NCBI RefSeq assembly: GCF_900119825.1
Contig: NZ_FPKR01000005.1
Span: 62,001 to 126,000, forward strand
Reading direction: 5' to 3'
Source of the DNA: Chitinimonas taiwanensis DSM 18899
GTDB lineage: Bacteria > Pseudomonadota > Gammaproteobacteria > Burkholderiales > Chitinimonadaceae
DNA length: 64,000 nucleotides
A program made the translations under genes and the position numbers. How positions within the stretch are numbered: the stretch's first letter is position 1; each line of letters opens with the position of its first letter. Under the pieces are notes generated by a model that saw only the letters and a list, made by a program, of their open reading frames with translations, was not told the DNA's origin and ran no database searches. This document shows positions 1 through 7,011 of this stretch, piece after piece.

Positions 1-959
1 TGCCCGGCATGTAGCGTGATCTGCACGGTGCGATCTTCGCCCGGCAGGACCAGACAAACATCATCGACCTTCCCCTGCCGCCAGGCCTGCCAGAGCGGCA
101 GCAGAAAGCCTTGCTCAAGCACCTGCAGCGCGGCACGCCAGGCATGGATATCACCGCGATTGAGCGGCGCGACCAGACTGTCAAGCAACAGCAGGCTGTC
201 GGGCGGCGGTAGATGCTGGAGCCCATCCGGCAGATCGCCATGCGCGATGCCGGCCGCCTGGGCCAGACCGCGCGCCAGCGCATCCTCGGCATACAGCTGC
301 GCGGCGGGTTTGGCCAAGGCACGCAATGGCTGGCCTTCACCCCATAGCCACACCGAGTTGGCGGAAAGCTGGCCGGCCTGCTCGCGCACATCGTTGACCG
401 GCTGGGTGTATAGCAGCATCTGGATCTCGTTCAGCAGCCGGTGCCAGGCCATGGCGTTCTCGCCGCGCGGCATGCAGGGGCGGATATCGCGCCCGAGCGC
501 CTCGGCCAGCGGCGTCGTCTGGCCATCCATGGCCATGGGCAGGCGTAGATACCAGCGGCTGGGCGTGGCGGCCACGAAGCTGTAGCCATCGGCACGGTAT
601 AAGCCGTTCAGCGCGTCAACCAAGGCCTGTGCCTCGTCCATGCGCAGATTGAGTACGCTGGCGTCAAACAGCAGCGCGCGGTCGCGGTCGGCGCGCAAAT
701 GCACAGGGTCGGCGCGCAGCCAGTGGCCGGCCTCGGCATCAGGCAAGTCCAGAGCCAGGGTCAGCGCGGCGGCGCTGACATCCTGTGCGTTAAAGGCCTG
801 GCGCAGCCATTGCTCAGTACTGGCCGGCGCCGACACGCACTGCTCGCCACGTCCGAGCAGGGCCGTCAGGCCGGGCAGGTCCAGATCGGCACTCGGGTCA
901 AAGGCCATCTGGCCGGGCTGCGCAGCAAAGCGCAGCGAGGGAATCACAAGGGTCAGCAT
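1..959 (-). CDS. Phosphoglycerate-mutase-like protein (COG4255 type), C-terminus cut off
   Basis: The reading frame starts with ATG at 959 and stays open to the left edge, so 319 codons are visible and the C-terminus is missing. The protein opens MLTLVIPSLRF and contains MAWHRLLNEIQMLLY followed by TQPVND and SVWLWGEG. From memory, this pattern belongs to a betaproteobacterial family related to cofactor-independent phosphoglycerate mutase and often found beside recJ; recJ would lie outside this window. No catalytic metal-binding set typical of true GpmI is visible in this part, so a regulatory or degenerate role is possible. Its start overlaps the stop of the upstream PilZ-like gene (TGATG), so the two are probably translationally coupled. 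Confidence 0.7.
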   Translation of the reverse strand, partial: MLTLVIPSLRFAAQPGQMAFDPSADLDLPGLTALLGRGEQCVSAPASTEQWLRQAFNAQDVSAAALTLALDLPDAEAGHWLRADPVHLRADRDRALLFDASVLNLRMDEAQALVDALNGLYRADGYSFVAATPSRWYLRLPMAMDGQTTPLAEALGRDIRPCMPRGENAMAWHRLLNEIQMLLYTQPVNDVREQAGQLSANSVWLWGEGQPLRALAKPAAQLYAEDALARGLAQAAGIAHGDLPDGLQHLPPPDSLLLLDSLVAPLNRGDIHAWRAALQVLEQGFLLPLWQAWRQGKVDDVCLVLPGEDRTVQITLHAG

Positions 960-2569
960 CAGATCGACAAGGAGTTATTGCTGGTGTCGCCAGGCGCGGC
1001 GGGCTCTTCCGTCTCCACCAGGCGTTCGGCGCGGTAGAACACGCAATCGGCACCAATTTCGTGCTGGTTGACGATGCGGAAGGACAGTGAGCCTTCACGC
1101 GTGCCGGGGGCGCTGTAGATCTTGCCTAGCTCGAGTTCGGGCTTGGCCAGTATCAACAGATGGTGGTTGCCATTAAGCGGATCGGGACGCAGATACAGCG
1201 CGAGCAGATTATCCCAGGACTGATGATCGGTGACCTTCTCCCACTGCGACACCTTGGCGCGCCGGGTCAGCCGTACCGATTCTGGATCGCGCCCGAGCAG
1301 CTGCACGCCGGCCAGCATCTCGCCCTGGGCACGTGCGATCGCGCGCCGCACGATGCCGATGCGCCAGTTCACATCCTTGTCGGTGCGCACACCGAGAATT
1401 TGCCCGACCTTGAGCCAGCCCGTGTGCTTGACCAGCTTGAGCCCAACGCCGGTAGCGCTGACATCCTCGACCTGGGCGCGCTCCACGGTCGGCTCCAGCG
1501 TCTTGGTATTGCTCTGCTGCTGGGCGGCGGCCACCAGGCGGCGCACGGCGGTGAAGTCGTAGACGATATTGAGCGAGCCGCTGATCGCCTTGCGCTCGGC
1601 CATGCGTTTGATCTCGCGACCACTCCAGCGATTCTTCAGATGCTTGATCACGGTCAGCGTCTCGGCCAGCTCCAGCTTGCCGCTCGGATCGATCTTCTGT
1701 GGCACGCTGCGCTGATTGGCGATCAGCTGCTCGAGCGCGATCAGCTCGCGCAAGCTCTTCTCCAAGCCATAGAACAGACCCTTGCCTTCCTGTTTGAGCT
1801 GGGTAGGCACGCGGGTCAGCACGGTGGGCGGGTTGTCGTTATTGTCGACCTGGCCAAACGGCGTGGCGCTCGAGTGCTGGTCGCTCACACTAATGAAGCC
1901 GGCCAGCGCATCAGCCAGTCGATCGGCAATCAAAAGCTGGCGGCCCTGCAGATCAGGCGTCAGCGTGCGCGAGAGCAGCACGAGATGGGCCAGCTGCTTT
2001 TGCAGGCGACCCGCATCGCCTTCGTTCTTCTGGGTGATGCGCACACTGAGCGTGCCACCGAGGCCGAGCGCGAACTCGGCCGCCGGGCGGATCTCATGCC
2101 AGGGCAGGCGATCGGTCTTCGGCTCGCGCACAAAGCGCACCACATGATCGCGCCCTATCCAGTACAGCCAGTTGGCCACCGAGGCCTGCACGAGCGGGGT
2201 ATTGGTCGGCTTGCGCGCCAGCTCCACCATTTCACGCCGCAATGCCTCGGTATAAAGGCTGAGGATGATGTCGCAGAACGGCACCATATTCTGGGTGAGC
2301 AGATTCATGCGCGCATGATTGGATTGCGCATCCAGCATGGCGGCCAGCGCCGCCTCCAGAATGGTGCGCAGGCTGGCATCCACCCCGCGCAAGATGACCA
2401 AACCGTCCTGGCGCTCCTTGCCGCGGCGAAGTTCCTGGTTCAGCCATTCCTGCAGCGATTGCATCGCCTGCATGGGCGCCAGCTCGGCTGCGCTCTGGAC
2501 GGTGGCAATCGCCTTCTCCAACCGCGACTCGCGGCCAAAGACAAACAGTCGTTTCAAGGTATCGATCAT
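959..2569 (-). CDS. PilZ-like domain protein of unknown function
   Basis: This 536-residue cytoplasmic protein has no signal peptide or membrane segment. The first 330 residues are helical and lack a motif I recognise. The region around 370-450 resembles a PilZ beta-barrel, with V-E-D-V-S-A-T-G-V-G-L followed by strands and GVQLLGRD. PilZ domains often bind cyclic di-GMP, but the arginine-rich N-terminal motif (RxxxR) is not obvious just before this barrel, so ligand binding is uncertain. The gene overlaps the next one by one base and diverges from lolC across 200 bases. A role in second-messenger signalling is inference only. Confidence 0.65.
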   Translation of the reverse strand: MIDTLKRLFVFGRESRLEKAIATVQSAAELAPMQAMQSLQEWLNQELRRGKERQDGLVILRGVDASLRTILEAALAAMLDAQSNHARMNLLTQNMVPFCDIILSLYTEALRREMVELARKPTNTPLVQASVANWLYWIGRDHVVRFVREPKTDRLPWHEIRPAAEFALGLGGTLSVRITQKNEGDAGRLQKQLAHLVLLSRTLTPDLQGRQLLIADRLADALAGFISVSDQHSSATPFGQVDNNDNPPTVLTRVPTQLKQEGKGLFYGLEKSLRELIALEQLIANQRSVPQKIDPSGKLELAETLTVIKHLKNRWSGREIKRMAERKAISGSLNIVYDFTAVRRLVAAAQQQSNTKTLEPTVERAQVEDVSATGVGLKLVKHTGWLKVGQILGVRTDKDVNWRIGIVRRAIARAQGEMLAGVQLLGRDPESVRLTRRAKVSQWEKVTDHQSWDNLLALYLRPDPLNGNHHLLILAKPELELGKIYSAPGTREGSLSFRIVNQHEIGADCVFYRAERLVETEEPAAPGDTSNNSLSI

Positions 2570-2769
2570 GTGTTTTTATCGCTTGGGTCGTGGCGGCATT
2601 TTAACGCCGCAAATCTCATGCCACTTTATATTCGTGGGTGCTGTCGCAGCTTTGGTTCCCATGCCCGCTGTGGCAAACTGCGCGCTTCGCTTTTTTAAAG
2701 GCTGGTAGCAACCTGTTGCGCAATTGTGTCTCGAAGCCAACATCCGTTTCCTACCCCAAGCAGCCCCTT
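2570..2769. promoter_or_regulatory. Divergent promoter region between the PilZ-like gene and lolC
   Basis: These 200 bases separate two divergent genes and must hold both promoters. The stretch is less G+C-rich than its surroundings. An in-frame extension of lolC upstream is open from 2638 but has no hydrophobic or conserved character, so I treat it as non-coding. I could not pick convincing -35/-10 pairs by eye. Confidence 0.4.
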
Positions 2770-4014
2770 ATGAATTCCTTCGAATGGTTGATTGGCCTGC
2801 GCTATACGCGGGCCAAACGCCGCAACGGCTTTATTTCCTTTATCTCCGCTGCCTCCATGATAGGCATTGCCTTGGGCGTCGCGGCGCTGATCGTCGTGCT
2901 GTCGGTCATGAATGGCTTTCAGCGCGAAATCCGCGGGCGGATTCTGGAAGTGGCCTCGCATATCCAGGTCAGCGGCCAGGGTAATCGGCTGGCCGACTGG
3001 CAGACCGTGGCGAATGAGCTGAAAGGCGCACCCAAGGTGCTGGCCACCGCCCCCTACGTGCAGGCGCAGGGGCTGATCTCGTTTGACGGCAATGTACAGG
3101 GTGCCATGCTGCGCGGCGTCCTACCCGCGCAGGAAGACCAGGTGGCAGGCCTGGGCCGACATATGGTGGCCGGTCGCCTTGATGCCTTGAAACCAGGCGA
3201 GTTCGGCATCGTGCTCGGCCAGGACCTCGCGCGTGCGCTGGGCGTGGGCCTGGGTGAAAAGATCACCATGATCACCCCGCAGGGCAATATCACCCCAGCC
3301 GGCATGGTGCCGCGCATGAAGTCCTTTACCGTGGTCGGCCTGTTCCGCATCGATATGTATCAGTACGACGCAGGTCTGGCGCTGATTGCCCTGCAGGATG
3401 CGCAAAAGCTGTTCCGCATGGGCGAGGAAGTGAGCGGCGTGCGCCTGAAGATCAGCGATCCGCTCGAGGCACCCTATGTGTCGCAGCAGCTGGCCCAGGC
3501 CAGCCAGCGCCCGCTCTGGTTTAGCGACTGGACCATGGAGAACTCGCAGTACTTCCGCGCCGTGCAGATCGAGAAACGCATGATGTTCCTGATCCTGACG
3601 CTGATCGTGGCGGTTGCCACCTTCAATCTGGTCTCGGGCCTGGTGATGGCGGTCACCGACAAGCAGGCCGATATCGCCATCCTGCGCACGCTGGGCGCCT
3701 CGCCGGGCAGCATCATGCAGATCTTCATGATCCAGGGTGCCACGGTCGGCATCGTCGGCACGCTCAGCGGCGTCTTGGGCGGCGTACTGCTGGCCTTGAA
3801 TGTGGGTAGCGTGGTCAGCTTCTTCGAAGGTCTGCTGGGCATGCAGGTGCTATCACCACAGGTCTATCTGATCTCCTCGCTGCCCAGCGAGGTCTTGCTC
3901 AGTGATGTGAGCGCCATCGGCCTGATTTCCCTGGTGCTGGCCTTCCTGGCCACCCTTTACCCAAGCTGGCGTGCCGCCAAGACCAACCCGGCGGAGGCGC
4001 TGCGTTATGAGTGA
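2770..4014 (+). CDS. lolC: Lipoprotein-releasing ABC transporter permease LolC/LolE family
   Basis: This inner-membrane permease of 414 residues works with LolD to extract mature lipoproteins from the inner membrane and pass them to LolA. It starts [17 protein letters not shown], the usual start of the family. TM1 is near residues 23-45, then there is a large periplasmic domain to about residue 270, and three membrane segments near 275-305, 325-350 and 380-400 (FtsX-like fold). The ATG at 2770 is chosen because the family start aligns there; the longer upstream frame adds 44 non-conserved residues. It overlaps lolD by 8 bases. Only one permease gene is present, so the complex here may be a LolF-like homodimer rather than LolC/LolE. 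Confidence 0.92.
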   Translation: MNSFEWLIGLRYTRAKRRNGFISFISAASMIGIALGVAALIVVLSVMNGFQREIRGRILEVASHIQVSGQGNRLADWQTVANELKGAPKVLATAPYVQAQGLISFDGNVQGAMLRGVLPAQEDQVAGLGRHMVAGRLDALKPGEFGIVLGQDLARALGVGLGEKITMITPQGNITPAGMVPRMKSFTVVGLFRIDMYQYDAGLALIALQDAQKLFRMGEEVSGVRLKISDPLEAPYVSQQLAQASQRPLWFSDWTMENSQYFRAVQIEKRMMFLILTLIVAVATFNLVSGLVMAVTDKQADIAILRTLGASPGSIMQIFMIQGATVGIVGTLSGVLGGVLLALNVGSVVSFFEGLLGMQVLSPQVYLISSLPSEVLLSDVSAIGLISLVLAFLATLYPSWRAAKTNPAEALRYE

Positions 4015-4678
4015 GCTGATTCTCGAGGCCAAAGGCCTCAGCAAGACCTATCCCGATCTGGAAGTACCGGTATTGGACGGGGTGAACCTCAGCGTGACCA
4101 AGGCCGAGAAGCTGGCCATCATCGGCAGCTCCGGTTCGGGTAAGAGCACGCTGCTGCATCTGCTCGGCGCGCTCGACACGCCTTCGCAGGGCGAGGTACT
4201 GATCCAGGGCCAGAACCCGTTTACGCAGAGCGAGGCCGCGCGGGGCAAGCTGCGCAATCAGCTGCTGGGCTTCGTCTACCAGTTCCACCATCTGTTGCCC
4301 GAATTCAGCGCACTGGAGAACGTCGCCATGCCGCTGCTGATCCGTCGCCTGCCGCGCAGCGAGGCGCATGCGCGCGCGGCCAGCATGCTGGAGAAGGTCG
4401 GCCTTGCCCATCGCCTGCAGCACAAGCCGGGTGAGATGTCCGGCGGCGAGCGCCAGCGTGCCGCGATTGCCCGTGCTCTGGTCAGCGAGCCGGCCTGCCT
4501 GCTGGCCGATGAGCCGACCGGCAATCTGGACAGGCATACGGCCCATGCGGTGTTCGACCTGATGCTGAGCCTGAACGATAGCCTGGGCACCGCCCTGGTC
4601 ATCGTCACCCACGACCCGGAACTGGCCGCACGCACCGGCCGCGTCTTAACCCTGAACGACGGCCGCTTGGCCGTCTAA
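4007..4678 (+). CDS. lolD: Lipoprotein-releasing system ATP-binding protein LolD
   Basis: This 223-residue ABC ATPase powers lipoprotein release. Walker A is GSSGSGKST near residue 44, the ABC signature is MSGGERQR near 145, and Walker B with the catalytic glutamate is [11 protein letters not shown] near 165. QFHHLLPEF in the Q-loop region is typical of LolD. The start at 4007 lies inside the end of lolC (ATGAGTGA), giving translational coupling. A longer start at 3971 would lie inside lolC and add a basic, non-family leader, so I rejected it. Confidence 0.95.
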   Translation: MSELILEAKGLSKTYPDLEVPVLDGVNLSVTKAEKLAIIGSSGSGKSTLLHLLGALDTPSQGEVLIQGQNPFTQSEAARGKLRNQLLGFVYQFHHLLPEFSALENVAMPLLIRRLPRSEAHARAASMLEKVGLAHRLQHKPGEMSGGERQRAAIARALVSEPACLLADEPTGNLDRHTAHAVFDLMLSLNDSLGTALVIVTHDPELAARTGRVLTLNDGRLAV

Positions 4679-4702
4679 GCCCTGCGCCGCAGCGAAACCG
4701 CC

Positions 4703-5557
4703 ATGTACAAGCTCATTATTCAAGCGCCCGAGATTGCCACCCAGAACCTGAAACGCCTGGCCCAGCTGTGCGGTGCCAGCGAGATCAGCGCCGTGCGCGC
4801 AGGTCAGCTCGCCCACCAGGCTTTCAAGCTGCAGGCGGCGGAGCCCGATAGCCAGGCGGCCGTGGCAACCTTCTGTGCCGAAGCCGGCTATGACTACGCT
4901 TTTGTTGCGCACGATGCGCGGCTGGCTGATATCGGCCTCGTGGTCATGGATATGGACTCCACGCTGATCACCATCGAGTGCATCGATGAGATCGCCGACA
5001 TGCAGGGCATCAAGGAACAGGTCGCCGCCATCACCGCGCGCTCGATGCGCGGCGAGCTCGACTTTCGCCAGAGCCTGACTGAGCGGGTGGCCTTATTGGC
5101 CGGCCTTGAGGAAAGCGCGCTGGAGCGTGTGTATAACGAGCGCCTGCAGCTGATGCCGGGCGCACCGACCCTGCTGAAGGCCGTGCATGGCGTAGGCGCA
5201 CGCACGCTGCTGATTTCCGGTGGTTTCACCTTCTTCACAGAGCGCCTGCAGGCCAAACTGGGCCTGAGCCGGGCCATTGCCAATGTGCTGGAAGTAGTGG
5301 ATGGCCGACTGACCGGGCGCATCGTGGGTGATATCGTCGATGCGCAGCGCAAGGCTGATGAGCTGGCGCGCTACCAAGCCGAACTGGGCCTACGCCGCGA
5401 GCAGGTGATTGCGCTTGGCGATGGGGCGAACGATCTGCTCATGCTCGCCGCAGCCGGATTCGGTATCGCCTGTCACGCTAAGCCCAAGGTCAAGGCCGAG
5501 GCCGCATTTGCGCTTGATCAGACCGGGCTCGACGGCGTACTCGCCTATTTCGACTGA
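4703..5557 (+). CDS. serB: Phosphoserine phosphatase
   Basis: This 284-residue cytoplasmic HAD-family enzyme hydrolyses L-phosphoserine to L-serine, the last step of serine synthesis. The nucleophile motif is DMDSTLI near residue 78. It is followed by the substrate glutamate in IECIDEIAD, the ISGGFTFF motif near 170, the basic residue before DELARY, and the metal motif ALGDGANDLLML near 240. The N-terminal 70 residues match the small regulatory-type domain of proteobacterial SerB. It lies 24 bases after lolD on the same strand, so it may be co-transcribed. Confidence 0.96.
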   Translation: MYKLIIQAPEIATQNLKRLAQLCGASEISAVRAGQLAHQAFKLQAAEPDSQAAVATFCAEAGYDYAFVAHDARLADIGLVVMDMDSTLITIECIDEIADMQGIKEQVAAITARSMRGELDFRQSLTERVALLAGLEESALERVYNERLQLMPGAPTLLKAVHGVGARTLLISGGFTFFTERLQAKLGLSRAIANVLEVVDGRLTGRIVGDIVDAQRKADELARYQAELGLRREQVIALGDGANDLLMLAAAGFGIACHAKPKVKAEAAFALDQTGLDGVLAYFD

Positions 5558-5593
5558 GCGCAAGTCAGGAGCAATTACTCCAATCCGCAATCG

Positions 5594-5785
5594 GCGGGCG
5601 TGAATTTTTGCATTGCAGCAATTTACCCGCAGAACGAAATGCAGCACCAGCAAGCATTTGGCATAAATTGAGGCAAATACTCGTGTTTAGAGCAAATACT
5701 TGCAGCTAAGTATTTGATTTTTTGTTGTTGCGCTGCACAAAACTACATCCCAAAATGCACTGGCATCCACAAGATGCCAACTGCA
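5594..5785. promoter_or_regulatory. Repeat-rich leader upstream of a small gene
   Basis: Three inverted repeats follow one another in the 244-base gap after serB. (1) 5594-5630: GCGGG and CCCGC arms enclosing a partly paired AT-rich core. (2) 5693-5716: a perfect repeat, CAAATACTT, six bases, then AAGTATTTG; the first arm is also present as a direct copy at 5673-5681 (GCAAATACT), 19 bases upstream. (3) 5761-5779: TGGCATC, CACAA, GATGCCA, which with a small internal loop extends to TGCA/TGCA at 5756-5785 and ends six bases before the ribosome-binding site. Element 2 looks like an operator and element 3 like an mRNA leader hairpin; both roles are inferred. Confidence 0.45.
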
Positions 5786-5801
5786 AAAAAGGAGCGTAGC
5801 C

Positions 5802-5993
5802 ATGATGATTATTCCCGCACTGGTGATCCCGCTGTTGCGTGAACTGGAAACCCTGTTTTCCAAGCCGCGTCACACGACGGACGATCTGCCCGCCGAATTC
5901 CGCCGCGAAGCACACGACGATGGTATCTGCCTGCCCAGCAACCATACCGCCGTGCAAGGCTCACCGGTCTATATGCCGGCCAAGTACCACTAA
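5802..5993 (+). CDS. Small orphan protein, 63 residues
   Basis: I do not recognise this protein. The gene has a very good start: AAAAAAGGAG at 5785-5794, seven bases, then ATG at 5802. The first 19 residues (MMIIPALVIPLLRELETLF) are hydrophobic and could form a membrane-associated or amphipathic helix. The remainder is polar, rich in H, D, E, R and P, and contains a single cysteine. It is bounded upstream by a structured leader and downstream by a GC hairpin at 6011-6030, so it looks like its own transcription unit. The strong ribosome-binding site and isolated position argue for a real gene; conservation cannot be judged from here. Confidence 0.6.
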   Translation: MMIIPALVIPLLRELETLFSKPRHTTDDLPAEFRREAHDDGICLPSNHTAVQGSPVYMPAKYH

Positions 5994-6010
5994 GCTGCCA
6001 GCTCAAGCCC

Positions 6011-6030
6011 GGGCAGTGCCCCCACTGCCC
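6011..6030. terminator. Hairpin between convergent genes
   Basis: The arms GGGCAGTG and CACTGCCC enclose four Cs, and the element lies between the stop of the small gene and the stop of the convergent hydrolase gene. No U-tract follows on either strand, so it may block read-through only weakly or protect 3' ends. Confidence 0.4.
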
Positions 6031-6035
6031 CCGGC

Positions 6036-6938
6036 CTAGGACTGCGCCAGAAAGCGCATCAGCCTCTCGGCCACGCGCGCTGGCGCATCGTGGTGCAGAT
6101 TGTGCCCACAGTCGTCAAGTACCTCGTACTGCAAGCCGGTAATACAGGCTTTGCGCGCCGCGAACTGCGCGGCATCCTCACCCAGCCAGCTCAGCAGCTT
6201 GGCTTCGTTGCCAGCCAGCCAGAGCGTAGCTGCCGTAATCTGCCGCCAGCAGGCTTGCGCCTCTTCAAGCCGATACAGCACCGGGTTCACCCATTTGTGG
6301 CGCGGATCAGCCCGATACACGATCTGTCCATCGGCCTGCCGTCCCAGTTGCTCGGCCAGCCAGAGGGCCCTGTCTGCAGCAAGACGTGGGTTGTGCTTGC
6401 CCAAGCGCGCGGCCAAGGCAGCGAAGTCGGCGAGCGGCTTCAATTCGGGCTCAGTTTGCAGCTCATCCAGCCAACGCCGGTAGCGTCCGGGCGCCAGCTC
6501 GGGCCGGGTAGCCGGCAGACCAAAGCCCTCCAGCGAGATCAGCTGGCTGACCCGCTCCGGGCGTATGCCCGCATACAGACTAGCCACCATGCCTCCCATG
6601 CTATGTCCAAGCAGGGCGACCGGCTCGCCGCCAGGCGCAAGCTGCCCCAGCAAGGCATCCAGATCAGCCAGGTAGTCGGGGAAGTAATAGCTTTCCGCCG
6701 CCCAGCCGCTCTGGCCAAAGCCGCGCCAGTCGAGCGCCACCAGCTGGTAATCGAGCAGTGCAGCCGGCGCTGCGTCGATCAGGAACTGGAAGGTCGCCGC
6801 GCAATCCATCCAGCCATGCAGTAACACCAGCAGGCGCCCATCGGGGCGGCCCCAGCGCCAAAGCTGGGTATCGATGCCGCGCAAGCGCAGCTGATGGCAC
6901 TGGGCAGGACGTAGCGGCAGATAGGGCTCGGTCGACAT
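6036..6938 (-). CDS. Alpha/beta hydrolase
   Basis: This 300-residue hydrolase has LLVLLHGWMD (HG oxyanion motif) near residue 35, the nucleophile elbow LLGHSMGGM near 110 with the catalytic serine, and a C-terminal histidine in DDCGHNLHHDAP near 282. There is no signal peptide, so it is cytoplasmic. The substrate is unknown; epoxide hydrolase, esterase and haloperoxidase-like members all share this layout. I placed the start at ATG 6938. A longer TTG-initiated frame would begin inside the terminator hairpin of the upstream gene and is unlikely. Confidence 0.85.
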   Translation of the reverse strand: MSTEPYLPLRPAQCHQLRLRGIDTQLWRWGRPDGRLLVLLHGWMDCAATFQFLIDAAPAALLDYQLVALDWRGFGQSGWAAESYYFPDYLADLDALLGQLAPGGEPVALLGHSMGGMVASLYAGIRPERVSQLISLEGFGLPATRPELAPGRYRRWLDELQTEPELKPLADFAALAARLGKHNPRLAADRALWLAEQLGRQADGQIVYRADPRHKWVNPVLYRLEEAQACWRQITAATLWLAGNEAKLLSWLGEDAAQFAARKACITGLQYEVLDDCGHNLHHDAPARVAERLMRFLAQS

Positions 6939-6963
6939 AGGGTTGATTCCGTTTGAAAAGACA

Positions 6964-6985
6964 ACGCCCGCCAAAAGGCGGGCGT
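6964..6985 (-). terminator. Rho-independent terminator of the DUF1631 gene
   Basis: Arms ACGCCCGCC and GGCGGGCGT enclose AAAA. Read on the minus strand, the stem is followed by TGTCTTTTC, a T-rich tail, and it lies 26 bases after the DUF1631 stop codon. Confidence 0.75.
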
Positions 6986-7011
6986 GCTTGACGGGGCTGA
7001 GCGGAAACGGC

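Noticed and set aside
1160-2698. 512-codon open frame (+) opposite the PilZ-like gene
   Set aside because: Shadow frame; the opposite strand carries a domain-like pattern and couples to the next gene.
4670-4679. GCCGTCTAAG, close to the Neisseria DNA uptake sequence
   Set aside because: Last bases differ from GCCGTCTGAA, it is the end of the lolD coding sequence and I saw no other copies.
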